64,000 nt of DNA from Phenylobacterium zucineum HLK1. GTDB lineage: Bacteria > Pseudomonadota > Alphaproteobacteria > Caulobacterales > Caulobacteraceae. The number at the start of each line of letters is the position of its first letter. The stretch's first letter is position 1. Position numbers and translations under genes: made by a program. Positions 7,439 through 16,556 of the stretch are shown in pieces. The stretch lies in the NCBI RefSeq assembly GCF_000017265.1, contig NC_011144.1:3016001-3080000 (forward strand), in the 5' to 3' direction. A model generated the notes under the pieces. The model was not told where the DNA came from, made no database searches, and saw only the letters and a list, made by a program, of their open reading frames with translations.

Positions 7439-8647
7439 CTAGGCCGCGGCCGGCGCTTCCGGCGGGGGCGGCGGCGGCGGCGCGAGCTTGTCCGCCAGCC
7501 TGAAGACGAACGGGTTCAGCACGATCGAGATCAGCGCCCCGGCCAGCACCAGGTCGTGGGTCTCGCGGCTCAGCACCTGCAGGCCCAGGCCCACGCCGGC
7601 CAGGATGAACGAGAACTCGCCGATCTGGGCGAGGCTGGCGGCGATCAGCAGGCTGGCCCGCTTCTCCAGCTTGAAGACGCTGGTGATGACCAGGGCGGCG
7701 GCCGACTTGCCGGCCACGATGATCGCCACGACCGCGGCGACGGCGACGGGCTGCTCCAACAGCACCCACGGGTCGAACAGCATCCCCACCGAGACGAAGA
7801 ACAGCACGGCGAAGGCGTCGCGCAGCGGCAGCGCCCGCTCGGCGGCGTTGTGGCCTAGGGGCGTGCCGTTCAGCACCACGCCGGCGATGAACGCGCCCAG
7901 GGCGAACGAGGCGCCGAAGACGGCGTAGGCCAGGTAGGCGATCCCCAGCGAGATCGCGAGCACGCCCAGGGTGAACAGCTCGCGCGAGCGGGTGTGGGCG
8001 ATCCGCACCAGCACCCAGGGCAGCACCCGTCCGCCGACCAGCAGCATGAACGCCACGAACACCGTGACGCTCAGGATCGTGCCGCCCAGCTTCATGGCGA
8101 TCTGGCCCCCGTCGAACGTCCCGGCGGCGCTGGCGATCAGCGGGATCAGCACCAGGGCCAGGACCATCACCAGATCCTCGACGATCAGCCAGCCGACCGC
8201 GATCTGGCCGGCCTCGCCCTTTACGGCCTTGCGCTCCTCCAGCGCGCGCAGCAGCACCACCGTCGAGGCGACCGACAGCGAGAAGCCCATCAGCGCGGCC
8301 TCGGCGTCGCCCAGGCCGATCAACCGGCCCACGCCCCAGCCGAGCGCCGTGGCCGCCGCGATCTGCACCACCGCGCCGGGCAGGGCCACCTTGCGCACGC
8401 GCATCAGGTCCTGGAGCGAGAAGTGCAGGCCGACCCCGAACATCAGCAGGATCACGCCCACCTCGGCGAGCTGCGCCGCCAGCGCGGTGTCGGCGGTCCA
8501 GCCGGGGGTGAAGGGGCCGACGACCACGCCGGCCAGGAGGTATCCGACGATCGGAGACAGCTTGAACCGCAGCGCCAGCATCCCAAGGACGAATGCGAGC
8601 ACGAAGCCCGCCACGAGCGTGAGGATCAGGCTGTCGTCGTGCGGCAT
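7439..8647 (-). CDS. CPA2-family cation/proton antiporter (KefB/YbaL-like) without RCK domain
   Basis: A 402-residue inner-membrane protein with about 12 hydrophobic segments. It has the CPA2 landmarks LSPIVGYLLAGVVVGPFTPG near the N-terminus, a GVGLHFSLQDL loop, and FALGAFIAGVVLNGTPLG and FFVSVGMLFDP further on. Family members exchange K+ or Na+ for protons. Homologues such as YbaL and KefB carry a C-terminal nucleotide-binding RCK/TrkA-N domain; here the protein stops after the membrane part in a run of seven prolines, so it is a membrane-only form. Cytosolic regulation by nucleotides or glutathione is therefore not expected. Confidence 0.88.
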   Translation of the reverse strand: MPHDDSLILTLVAGFVLAFVLGMLALRFKLSPIVGYLLAGVVVGPFTPGWTADTALAAQLAEVGVILLMFGVGLHFSLQDLMRVRKVALPGAVVQIAAATALGWGVGRLIGLGDAEAALMGFSLSVASTVVLLRALEERKAVKGEAGQIAVGWLIVEDLVMVLALVLIPLIASAAGTFDGGQIAMKLGGTILSVTVFVAFMLLVGGRVLPWVLVRIAHTRSRELFTLGVLAISLGIAYLAYAVFGASFALGAFIAGVVLNGTPLGHNAAERALPLRDAFAVLFFVSVGMLFDPWVLLEQPVAVAAVVAIIVAGKSAAALVITSVFKLEKRASLLIAASLAQIGEFSFILAGVGLGLQVLSRETHDLVLAGALISIVLNPFVFRLADKLAPPPPPPPEAPAAA

Positions 8648-8730
8648 CGGCTCTCCCTGTTCTGCAGGGACCGAGGTGCAGGGCGCGGGCCTTCAGGTCA
8701 ACCCGCGAGGGGCCGAAAACCTTGGCCGTG

Positions 8731-10083
8731 TCAGGCGGCGCCCGCCGGCGCGCGCGCGGCCTGGGCGCGACGGGCGGCCTCGCTGCCGGGGATGTGGGCG
8801 CCGCGCAGCGACTGTCCGGCGGTCTCAAGGGTGAACCACAGCGCCACCATGCCCACCACGCACGCGGCCATCATGTAGTAGGCCGGCATGGCCGCATCGC
8901 CGGTCCGCTCGATCAGCCAGGAGTTGGCCGCCGGCGCCGTGCCGCCGAACAGCGAGGTGGCCACGTTGTAGGCGATGGCGAAGCCCGCGAAGCGGACCGG
9001 GGTCGGGAACATGGCCGGGAAGGTCGCCGAGATGGTCGCCAGCTGCGGCGCGTAGAGCAGCCCCAGCACGGCGAAGCCCACGATGGCCCCGGCGAAGCTC
9101 ATCGACATCAGGTGGTAGAGCGGGGTCACGAAGACGAACAGGCCGATCAGCGAGAACCACCACAGCGGCTTGCGCCCCACCCGGTCCGAAAGCGCGCCCG
9201 CGAAGGGCAGCAGGACCATCATGAACAGCATGCCGACGATGGGGACGAACAGCGCCTCCTGGGTCGAAAGCCCCAGCCGCCGCTCGAGGTAGGTCGGCAT
9301 GTAGCTGAGCAGGGTGTAGTTCACGACGTTCAGCGCGATCACGAGGCCGCTCATCACCAGCAGCGGACGCCGGTAGGCCCGCAGGAGGGTGCGGAGCGAT
9401 GTGCTCTCCCGGCTGGCCTCGCCGGCCGCCTCGGCCTCGCGGAACACCGGCGTGTCCTCCATCTTCGAGCGCAGGTACATGCCGATCAGGCCCATGGGCC
9501 CGGCGACGAGGAAGGGGAGCCGCCAGCCCCACTCGTGCATGGCCTCGTTCCCCAGCAGCAGCGAGAAGCCCAGCATCAGCAGGGCCCCGAACGAGAAGCC
9601 CGCCAGGGTGCCCACTTCCAGGAAGCTGCCGTAGAAGCCGCGCCGGTCGTCGGGCGCGTACTCCGCCATGAACGTCGCGGCACCGCCGTACTCCCCGCCC
9701 GTAGAGAAGCCCTGCACCATCCGCAGGCCGATCAGGATCGCCGTCGCCCAGACGCCGATCACGTCGTACGAGGGGATCAGGCCGACGCAGAACGTCGCCC
9801 CGGCCATCATCAGGATCGTCAGCGCCAGCACGCTCTTGCGCCCCAGGCGGTCGCCCAGCGGGCCCCAGAAGAAGCCCCCCAGCGGCCGCACCAGGAACGA
9901 GATCGCGAACGTCGCCAACGCGAACAGCGTCGCCTGCGCCGCCTCCCCCGGAAACAGCGCCGCCGAGATGTAGGTCACCCCGTAGGCGTAGATCCCGTAA
10001 TCGAACCACTCGGTGGCGTTGCCCACCGCCGAGGCGGCGATGGCCCGGCGCAGCACGCCGGGGGACGTGGCCTCTCGATCCAT
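8731..10083 (-). CDS. MFS transporter, metabolite:H+ symporter (ProP/KgtP-like)
   Basis: A 450-residue 12-TM major facilitator of the MHS group. Signatures include NATEWFDYGIYAYG in the first helix, RPLGGFFWGPLGDRLGRKSVL in loop 2-3, and RMVQGFSTGGEYGGAATFMAEY. Relatives import proline/betaine, alpha-ketoglutarate or other organic acids with protons; the substrate is unknown. A strong GGGAGGA site precedes the ATG. It runs in the same direction as the second MFS gene, about 53 bases downstream of it. Confidence 0.9.
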   Translation of the reverse strand: MDREATSPGVLRRAIAASAVGNATEWFDYGIYAYGVTYISAALFPGEAAQATLFALATFAISFLVRPLGGFFWGPLGDRLGRKSVLALTILMMAGATFCVGLIPSYDVIGVWATAILIGLRMVQGFSTGGEYGGAATFMAEYAPDDRRGFYGSFLEVGTLAGFSFGALLMLGFSLLLGNEAMHEWGWRLPFLVAGPMGLIGMYLRSKMEDTPVFREAEAAGEASRESTSLRTLLRAYRRPLLVMSGLVIALNVVNYTLLSYMPTYLERRLGLSTQEALFVPIVGMLFMMVLLPFAGALSDRVGRKPLWWFSLIGLFVFVTPLYHLMSMSFAGAIVGFAVLGLLYAPQLATISATFPAMFPTPVRFAGFAIAYNVATSLFGGTAPAANSWLIERTGDAAMPAYYMMAACVVGMVALWFTLETAGQSLRGAHIPGSEAARRAQAARAPAGAA

Positions 10084-10136
10084 CCGTATCCTCCCGTCGC
10101 GCCTCTAACGCGCGGCGGGGCCGTTCCGACGCACGC

Positions 10137-11366
10137 TCAGGTTTCTTCCGGCGACAGCGGGTCGAGGGCGGCGGCCATGGGCGTGGTGTGCGGTCGCGGC
10201 TGGTAGGGCTGCTGCGCCTCCTCCGGCGGCGACGGGCGCACCCGCAGGCGCCAGAGGCCGAAGGCGACCGCGGCGGCGGCGAAGACGGCCACTGCGCCGA
10301 AGAGCCCGGGCGCGCCGAACGCCGCCAGGGCGGCCCCGCCGGCCAAGGGCCCGATCGCCGCGCCGACCGAGTAGACCAGGACGAGACCGCCGCTGGCCGC
10401 CACCCGCTGCTCGGGCGAGAGGTGGTCGTTGGTGTGGGCCACGCACAGGGGGTAGAGCGCGAAGCTGAGGCCGCCGAACAGGCCGCCGCCGAGCAGCAGG
10501 AGCACGCCGGGCGCGCCGGCCAGCGCCAGGCCCGCGGCCGTCACCACCGTCCCGGCCAGGCTCCACACGATCACCGCGCGGCGGTCGAAGCGGTCCGACA
10601 GCCAGCCCAGCGGCCACTGCAGGGCGACGCCCCCGAGGATCACCGCGCTCATGAAGCCGGCCACCTCGGCCAGGCCCAGCCCGATGCGCCGGGCGTAGAC
10701 CGCGCCCAGGGCGTAGAACGCCCCCAGCACCAGGCCCGCCGCCGCCGTGCCCACGAGGCCCAGGGGCGAGGCGGCGTAGAGGCGGCGAAGCGACAGCGCG
10801 TGGAACTCGCCCAACGTCGGCCCCGGCGACTTCGTCAGCGTCACCGGCAGCACCGCCAGGGAGATCAGGATCGAGGCCAGCAGGAAGGGTCGCGCGGCGC
10901 TGACGTCGCTGACGTTCAGCAGGAACTGGCCCACCGCCTGTCCCGCGTAGAGCGAGATCATGTAGCCGCCCAGCACCGCGCCCCGCTCGCGTGGCTCGGC
11001 GCGGTCGTTCAGCCAGCTCTCGAGGCAGACGTAGACGCCTGCGATGCAGATCCCGTCCACCAGCCGCAGCGGCAGCCACAGCGCCGGACCCTGGTGCAGG
11101 ACGTAGGCCAGGGTGCTGGCCGACAGCAGCGAGACGAAGGCGGCGAAGGCGCGGATGTGGCCCACCCGCCGGATCATCGCCGGCGCCCGCAGCGAGCCCA
11201 GCGTGAGGCCCGCGAAGTAGGCCGCGCCGACCAGGCCGATCAGCGGCGCGCCCGCCCCCGCCGCTTCCAGCCGCACGCTGGCCAGGGTCGAGATGGATCC
11301 CGCCCCGGCCATCAGCACGAAGATGGCCACGAGCAGGCTGCGCACGGGGCGCACGGCGTCAAGCAT
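10137..11366 (-). CDS. MFS transporter, YcaD-like
   Basis: A 409-residue 12-TM permease. It begins MLDAVRPVRSLLVAIFVLMAGAGSIST and shows the group's central features: the short LRAPAMIRRVGHIRAFAAF loop, RLVDGICIAGVYVCLESWLNDRAEPRERG in helix 4-5, and GWLSDRFDRRAVI in the second half. This matches uncharacterised YcaD-type exporters. The C-terminal tail (PSPPEEAQQPYQPRPHTTP) is polar and probably cytosolic. Substrate unknown. Confidence 0.85.
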   Translation of the reverse strand: MLDAVRPVRSLLVAIFVLMAGAGSISTLASVRLEAAGAGAPLIGLVGAAYFAGLTLGSLRAPAMIRRVGHIRAFAAFVSLLSASTLAYVLHQGPALWLPLRLVDGICIAGVYVCLESWLNDRAEPRERGAVLGGYMISLYAGQAVGQFLLNVSDVSAARPFLLASILISLAVLPVTLTKSPGPTLGEFHALSLRRLYAASPLGLVGTAAAGLVLGAFYALGAVYARRIGLGLAEVAGFMSAVILGGVALQWPLGWLSDRFDRRAVIVWSLAGTVVTAAGLALAGAPGVLLLLGGGLFGGLSFALYPLCVAHTNDHLSPEQRVAASGGLVLVYSVGAAIGPLAGGAALAAFGAPGLFGAVAVFAAAAVAFGLWRLRVRPSPPEEAQQPYQPRPHTTPMAAALDPLSPEET

Positions 11367-11420
11367 GGCGAGGCAATGGCCCGGCGCGGCGGGGGTTCCG
11401 CCCGGAGCTTACTCGGATGA

Positions 11421-11816
11421 CTATTCCGTCGTCACGCCGTCGAAGTGCGCCTCGGCGGCGTCGGCCTCGGCCTTGGTCTTCCGCACCAGCTTGTCCTTGT
11501 GCTCGGGGGGTCCGTAGATCGTGTAGAGCCGCAGCGGCTTGGCCCCGGTGTTGATGACGTTGTGCCGGGCCCCGGCGGGCACGATGATCGCATCGTCCGC
11601 CTCCACAGGCGTGCGCTCGCCGTCGATCACGACCGCCCCCACGCCCGCCTCGATGCGGAAGAACTGGTCGCGGTCGTCGTGCACCTCCTCGCCGATCTCC
11701 TCGCCCTCCTTCAGGCACATCAGCACGAGCTGCAGGTGCCGGCCGGTATAGAGCACGCGCCGGTAGTCGGTGTTGTCCGCCGTCAGATCCTCGATGTCGG
11801 CGACGAAGCCCAGCAT
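11421..11816 (-). CDS. Cupin-domain protein
   Basis: A 131-residue single-domain cupin. The two cupin motifs can be read: GEEIGEEVHDDRDQFFRIEAG (motif 1, with Glu, His and Glu ligands) and VPAGARHNVINTG (motif 2, with a His ligand). The protein is cytosolic and likely binds a metal; such proteins are sugar isomerase-like, dioxygenase-like or only binding proteins. It lies 22 bases downstream of the LamG-like gene and may belong to the same transcript. Confidence 0.85.
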   Translation of the reverse strand: MLGFVADIEDLTADNTDYRRVLYTGRHLQLVLMCLKEGEEIGEEVHDDRDQFFRIEAGVGAVVIDGERTPVEADDAIIVPAGARHNVINTGAKPLRLYTIYGPPEHKDKLVRKTKAEADAAEAHFDGVTTE

Positions 11817-11837
11817 GGAAGAGACTCTCCGTATGTG

Positions 11838-12545
11838 TCACGGCGACCCTGCTCCGACGCCCGAAGGCCCGCCTTGATGGCCGTCAACCGCGCCTGGCCA
11901 CACCGCCTGCGGCATGAAGCGCAGCTCGCGGATCGCGCCACGGAACCAGTCCACCCGGTTCATCCGCACGCCGATGGAGGTGCGGCCCGGCCCCTGCGGC
12001 TTGAAGTCGACCTGCCCCTGCGCCTGCAGCACGCCGTCCACGAAGGCCGCATAGCGCCGCCCGTCGCAGACCTGCGTCACCCGCCGCCACTCGCCCAGCG
12101 GATGCAGCTTCTCGGGCGCGACCAGCGTCAGGGCGTAGCCCGGGCCCTTGATGAAGGCGTCCAGGTACCAGCCGGCCCCGGCCACGCGGATTTCGAACAG
12201 CATCCGCGTCCCGCCCGAGACGCCGGGGTCCTCCGCATCCTGCGCCAGGTGCAGCCAGCGCTGCTCGATCCGGCCGCCGTCCGGCCGGATCAGGGCCTCG
12301 ATGGTGAAGGCCCCCGCGCCGGCCAGCGGATGCTCGGGGACCAGCAGGGCGTCGTCCTCGCCGTCGAACGCCGCCGCCGGCCCCCAGGGGCTGTCCGACA
12401 GCTTCGGAGCGCCCAGCACCTGGGGCGCGTGTCCTCCAATCCGCTCCAGGCGGTCCAGCGTCCAGAGCGTCTCCCGCAGCCGCGCGGCCGCCGGTCCGCC
12501 CAGCGCCGCCGCCCCGGCGCCCGCCAGCACCTCGCGGCGCCTCAC
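11838..12545 (-). CDS. Exported LamG-like (concanavalin-fold) protein with Tat-type leader
   Basis: A 235-residue protein starting with a twin-arginine type leader (MRRREVLAGAGAAALGG). The body resembles a LamG/concanavalin-like jelly roll: FDGEDDALLVPEHPLAGAGAFTIE, HPLGEWRRVTQVCDGRRYAAFVDG and a late RTSIGVRMNRVDWFRGAIRELRF, all typical of such carbohydrate-binding or lectin-like domains. The start is a GTG overlapping the upstream stop by four bases. Function unknown, possibly glycan binding outside the cytoplasm. Confidence 0.7.
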   Translation of the reverse strand: MRRREVLAGAGAAALGGPAAARLRETLWTLDRLERIGGHAPQVLGAPKLSDSPWGPAAAFDGEDDALLVPEHPLAGAGAFTIEALIRPDGGRIEQRWLHLAQDAEDPGVSGGTRMLFEIRVAGAGWYLDAFIKGPGYALTLVAPEKLHPLGEWRRVTQVCDGRRYAAFVDGVLQAQGQVDFKPQGPGRTSIGVRMNRVDWFRGAIRELRFMPQAVWPGAVDGHQGGPSGVGAGSP

Positions 12546-13036
12546 GGGACTTCCCTGGACGAGACGTGGTTCAGCGCGATCACCCAGCGCCCCCCGACCT
12601 TGCGCATCAGCCGCGTGTTGATCCCGTCCTGCGGGGCCTCCGGCCGGTCCAGGCGGTAGCGGCTGATCAGCTGGGCCGCGTCGGGGGCCAGCATCTGCAC
12701 CTGGATGTCGAAGAAATGCAGCGTCCCGCGCCGCGCCGGATCGCCGCCGTAGTCGCGGACGTAGTGGTCCAGCGTCCCCTGCCAGCCGTCCTGGAAGCGG
12801 CCCTTGGAGACGAACACGACGCCGGGATTGAGGAAGCCGTCCATGTAGCCGCGGAAGTCGCCGCGGTTCCAGGCGGCCTCCATGTCGGCGATCACCTTGC
12901 GGATCGCCGCCTCCTCCGCCGCCGGATCGAAGGCCGGATCCGAGGCGGGCGCCTGCGCCAGGGCGGGGCCGGCGAGCCCCGCCGCCAGGATGAGGCCCAG
13001 CGCCGCGCGCCGCGCCCAGCCGTTGCTCTCGCCCAT
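12542..13036 (-). CDS. Exported SnoaL/DUF4440-like protein
   Basis: A 164-residue protein with a signal peptide (MGESNGWARRAALGLILAAG, cleaved near ALAQ) and an NTF2-fold domain: IRKVIADMEAAWNRGDFRGYMDGF, GWQGTLDHYVRDYG and the final GGRWVIALNHVSSRE. Its GTGA overlap couples it to the LamG-like protein. A second NTF2-like exported protein sits at 5571. The open frame extends upstream to 13174, but the signal peptide fixes this start. Confidence 0.8.
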   Translation of the reverse strand: MGESNGWARRAALGLILAAGLAGPALAQAPASDPAFDPAAEEAAIRKVIADMEAAWNRGDFRGYMDGFLNPGVVFVSKGRFQDGWQGTLDHYVRDYGGDPARRGTLHFFDIQVQMLAPDAAQLISRYRLDRPEAPQDGINTRLMRKVGGRWVIALNHVSSREVP

Positions 13037-13088
13037 CGCGTCCTCCCGCAAGCCTCCCCTGCGGTATAGGCCGGACGCGGGCGCGCCG

Positions 13089-13508
13089 TCACCGCCGGCC
13101 GGACTTGTAGCCTTCAGGCGCCTTGCCGTGGGTTCCGTGGCTCTCGAAGCGGGCCTCTTCGGCCTTGTGGACATACTGCTCGGCCACCATCCAGGCCTTC
13201 ACGGGCCGCAACGCCGCCAGGCATCCGCCCACCAGGGCCGGAACGACCACCGCGAACTGCAGCCAGATCGGCGGCTGGACCGTCGCCGCCCAGACACCCC
13301 AGACCGCGGTCACCACGATGCTGACGCCGCTCATCACGAAGAAGGCCGGCCCGTCGGCGGGATCGGCGAAGCCGTAGTCCAGTCCGCACGCCTCGCAGCG
13401 ATCGGCCACGGTCAGGAAGCCCGAGAACAGCCGCCCCTCGCCGCAGCGGGGACAGCGGCAGCGCAGGCCGGTCCGCAGGGTGCGCGGGAGAGCGGGACGG
13501 GAAGCCAT
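13089..13508 (-). CDS. DUF983 family membrane protein
   Basis: A 139-residue protein with an N-terminal zinc ribbon formed by CRCPRCGEGRLF and CEACGLDYG, then two transmembrane helices (about residues 53-75 and 82-102) and a charged C-terminal tail. This is the whole architecture of DUF983, widespread in alphaproteobacteria. It is an inner-membrane protein; its function is not established. In some genomes DUF983 genes sit near cytochrome oxidase genes, but nothing of that kind is present here. Confidence 0.85.
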   Translation of the reverse strand: MASRPALPRTLRTGLRCRCPRCGEGRLFSGFLTVADRCEACGLDYGFADPADGPAFFVMSGVSIVVTAVWGVWAATVQPPIWLQFAVVVPALVGGCLAALRPVKAWMVAEQYVHKAEEARFESHGTHGKAPEGYKSGRR

Positions 13509-13754
13509 GGCGGATACTCCACAAGCTGGCGGCCGGGCCGCCGGGTCGCCCCTGATATAGGCTTTCGTGGTCGCGTTCGCCCGCCGGGCGACCGTCTGAC
13601 GCGCCCGCTCATGCCCCGTTCATCGGGGTTCTGGCTCCTTGGCGCCCTGGCGTCGGAGCGGGGGGCTCCGCGACCGCCGGCCGCACCCTCCCCGCGCCGC
13701 AGCCGCGCTACGCTCGCGACAGCCCCACGCTCGCGATAGCCCAGGAGCCGCCCG

Positions 13755-14537
13755 TTGAAGACGCTGATTCCCGTCGCGGCCGTGACCTTGCTGGCCGCAG
13801 CCCCCACCCAGGCCTCTGCCCAGCCGGCCGTCCCGGCGGCAGGCCCGCCCTGGATCGTCACCCCGGCCGAGGCCTCGTGCCGCGTCCAGCTCGACCTGGT
13901 CGGGCGCTCGGGCGCCGTGACGCCTGTGACCTTGGCCTCGGACGGCGAGATCCTCAGCCTGCGCTTTTCCAAGCCCGGCCTGCCCGAGCGGGCCTTCCTG
14001 CCGGTCCGGGTGGACGGCGCACGCTACTCCAACCTGATGCTGCGCGGCCCGGACGGAGACGCCGGCGAGCTCATCCTGTCCGAGGAGACCGAGGCGGCCC
14101 TGCGCCGGGGCTCGAGCCTGGACGTGGCCTGGCTGGCCGACGAGCCGCTGGGCGTGTCGCTGGCGGGCTCGGGCCAGGGGCTCACCGACCTGCGGATCTG
14201 CGGCGCCCAGATCGCCGCCCAGGCCCGGGCGAGCGCCCAGGCGCAGACCGAGGCGAAGATGCGCGCCGAGCAGGAGGCTCGCGAACAGGCCATCGCCCAG
14301 GCCCAGCTCGAAGCGGCCAGGGCCCAGGCCGCCGCGGCCGACGCCCAGCGCCAGCGGATCGCCGAGGAGGCCGAGCGCCAGCGCCGGCTCGAGGCCGACG
14401 AGCGCCAGCGCCAGTACGCCGAGGCCCAGCGCCGTCGCTACGAGGAGGACCGCCGCCGGGCCTGGGAGGAGGAGCAGGACGCCTACTACCGCCCCGCGCC
14501 GGCCTATCCGCCGCCCTACCGATACCGCGGCTGGTGA
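13755..14537 (+). CDS. Exported protein with long charged coiled coil, unknown function
   Basis: A 260-residue protein beginning at a TTG with AGGAG eight bases upstream. Residues 1-23 form a signal peptide (ending ASAQ). Residues 30-155 look like a beta-rich domain with a Cys pair (ASCRVQLDLVG and DLRICGAQI). Residues 158-240 are an Ala/Gln/Arg/Glu-rich helix likely to form a coiled coil, and the tail is Tyr/Pro-rich (YYRPAPAYPPPYRYRGW). It may be a periplasmic scaffold or envelope protein, but I do not recognise the family. Confidence 0.7.
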   Translation: MKTLIPVAAVTLLAAAPTQASAQPAVPAAGPPWIVTPAEASCRVQLDLVGRSGAVTPVTLASDGEILSLRFSKPGLPERAFLPVRVDGARYSNLMLRGPDGDAGELILSEETEAALRRGSSLDVAWLADEPLGVSLAGSGQGLTDLRICGAQIAAQARASAQAQTEAKMRAEQEAREQAIAQAQLEAARAQAAAADAQRQRIAEEAERQRRLEADERQRQYAEAQRRRYEEDRRRAWEEEQDAYYRPAPAYPPPYRYRGW

Positions 14538-14549
14538 GGCCCGCCGGGC

Positions 14550-14927
14550 TCAGTGCATGGTGACGGCGACGATCTCGAGCTTGTTGCCGTCGGGATCCAG
14601 CGGCACGCACCCGTAATAGTCCGGGGCGATGTCCGGGTGCGGGCCCGCCGGCCGGACGGGGGTCGCCCCCGCCGCCACCGCCGCATCGTAGGCGGCGTTC
14701 ACCTCGGCCCGGTCGCCGGCCGAGAACGCGACGTGGGTTCCAAGGCCGGCCACCTGGGCGCCCGCAACCGGGTAAAGATAGAGATGGCCGCCGATCCCAC
14801 CCGGGCCGTAGGCCAGCTCCTTCTCGTTCTCCAGGGACGCCGCCACGCCCAGTGGACCCAGAAAGGCGTCGTAGAAGCGGCGCGCGGCGGCGAGGTCGCG
14901 CACGCCGAGAGACAGGTGGTCAAACAT
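14550..14927 (-). CDS. VOC family protein (glyoxalase/dioxygenase fold)
   Basis: A 125-residue protein starting MFDHLSLGVRDLAAARRFYDAFL, the standard opening of vicinal-oxygen-chelate proteins, with the second half closing in DPDGNKLEIVAV, where the Glu is a conserved metal ligand. Such proteins include lactoylglutathione lyases, bleomycin-resistance proteins and dioxygenases. No specific role can be assigned. Its stop lies 12 bases from the stop of the convergent coiled-coil gene. Confidence 0.87.
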   Translation of the reverse strand: MFDHLSLGVRDLAAARRFYDAFLGPLGVAASLENEKELAYGPGGIGGHLYLYPVAGAQVAGLGTHVAFSAGDRAEVNAAYDAAVAAGATPVRPAGPHPDIAPDYYGCVPLDPDGNKLEIVAVTMH

Positions 14928-15017
14928 GGAATGGCCTCCGCCAGCAGAGCTTGAACGCCCAATGTGGGCGCCCGAGCCCGCGGGCGCAGGGGCCAGTCCG
15001 GCGGCGCTGGCCCGCCC

Positions 15018-16478
15018 CTACTCCGCGCCGGGCTTGGCGCGGTAGTCGAGCGGCGGGGCGCGGTCGCCGACCATGGCCTGGTAGGTGAAGTCCGGCCCGC
15101 GCTTCTCGTGGAGTTCGGCCTTGGCCTTCTCGATGAGGGCCGGATCGCGGAACAGGGCCGCCCCGGTCAGGGCCAGCGTCTTGGCCGCCACCACGCCGCC
15201 CTTGGTGGCCATGGAGGTGCCGCCGGCGGCCACCGCCTGCCAGCTGTGCGCCGGGGTGCCGGGCACCCACACCGCCGCGCGCATGCCCACGGTCGGCGTC
15301 ACCCAGCTGACGTCGGCCACGTCGGTCGAGCCGCCGCCGTCGCCGCCGATCCGCAGCGGCTGCACCTCGGCGGCGCTCTCCAGCGTCGCCTTCGAGGGCG
15401 GCAGCAGGGGCTTCATGGCCTCGGCGAAGGCGCGCTCCTCGGCGTTCCAGACGACCCCGCCCACCTCGCGCAGGTTCTGGTCCATCACCCGGGCCAGGGT
15501 CTCGTTGGGCAGCATGTTGTAGACGCCGCCGGTCTGCTCGAAGGCGACCTTGGTCTCGGTGGCGAGCGCCGCGCCTTCGGCGGCCTTCTGCACCCGTGCC
15601 ATCACGTCGCGCACGACCTGCGGGTCGCGGTGGCGGACGTAGTAGTAGGCCTCGGCCTTCTCCGGGACGACGTTCGGCGCCTGGCCCCCGTCGGTGATCA
15701 CGTAGTGGATCCGCGTGCCGTCCGGCACGTGCTCGCGCAGCATGTTCACCGCGACGTTCATCACCTCGACGGCGTCCAGGGCCGAGCGCCCGCGCCACGG
15801 CGCGCCCGAGGCGTGCGAGGCGGCGCCGCTGAACCGGAACTTGCCGCTGATGTTGGCCAGGCTCACGCCCTGGCTGGCGTCGTTGGCGTCGCCGGCGTGC
15901 CAGTGCAGCGTGGCGTCCACGTCTTTGAACAGGCCCTCGCGGACCAGGTAGACCTTGCCCGAGCCGCCCTCCTCGGCAGGCGTCCCGTACACCCGCACCT
16001 CGCCCTTGACGCCGTTGGCCTTCATCCATTGGGACAGGGCGATCGCCGCCTGCACCGAGGCGGCGCCGAACACGTGGTGGCCGCAGGCGTGGCCCGCCAC
16101 GCCCGGCAGGGGCTTGCGCGCGGGCGTGGCCGCCTGGGCCAGGCCCGGCAGGGCGTCGTATTCGGCAAGGATGCCGATCACCGGGCCATCGCCCGTCCGG
16201 AAGCTGGCGACGAAGGCGGTGGGCATGCCGGCGACGCCCGCCTCGACCTTGAAGCCGGCCTTCTTGAGCTCGGACTGCAGCAGGGCCGAGCTCTTGTGCT
16301 CCTGGTAGCCGACCTCGGCGTAGTCCCAGATCTGCTTGGCGACTTCGCCCAGCCGCGGCCCGCCCTTCTCGACGGTTTGCAGGATCTGGCTCTTGTCCTG
16401 CGCCGAAAGCTCGGCCGCCGCCGCCGGCGCCGTCACGATCGCCACCGCCGCCACGGCGCCCAGAAGGATACGCTTCAT
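15018..16478 (-). CDS. Exported M20-family amidohydrolase (AbgB-like)
   Basis: A 486-residue metallopeptidase-like enzyme with a signal peptide (MKRILLGAVAAVAIVTAPAAA). Metal-binding motifs are visible: EYDALPG, HACGHHVFG, and YGTPAEEGGSGKV with the catalytic Glu pair, then a dimerisation domain and a C-terminal GGDGGGSTDVADVSW stretch. It resembles aminobenzoyl-glutamate hydrolase subunit B and other amide-cleaving M20 enzymes, but export to the periplasm is unlike cytosolic AbgB, so the substrate is open. The ATG at 16478 is preferred over an upstream one because the signal peptide starts there. Confidence 0.88.
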   Translation of the reverse strand: MKRILLGAVAAVAIVTAPAAAAELSAQDKSQILQTVEKGGPRLGEVAKQIWDYAEVGYQEHKSSALLQSELKKAGFKVEAGVAGMPTAFVASFRTGDGPVIGILAEYDALPGLAQAATPARKPLPGVAGHACGHHVFGAASVQAAIALSQWMKANGVKGEVRVYGTPAEEGGSGKVYLVREGLFKDVDATLHWHAGDANDASQGVSLANISGKFRFSGAASHASGAPWRGRSALDAVEVMNVAVNMLREHVPDGTRIHYVITDGGQAPNVVPEKAEAYYYVRHRDPQVVRDVMARVQKAAEGAALATETKVAFEQTGGVYNMLPNETLARVMDQNLREVGGVVWNAEERAFAEAMKPLLPPSKATLESAAEVQPLRIGGDGGGSTDVADVSWVTPTVGMRAAVWVPGTPAHSWQAVAAGGTSMATKGGVVAAKTLALTGAALFRDPALIEKAKAELHEKRGPDFTYQAMVGDRAPPLDYRAKPGAE

Positions 16479-16556
16479 CGCTCGCCCCCACTCCACTGAA
16501 CTGAGGCCAACGGTCTAGCAGGCTGTGCGGCGGCGGAAAGCCCCCTGCGGTCCTTC

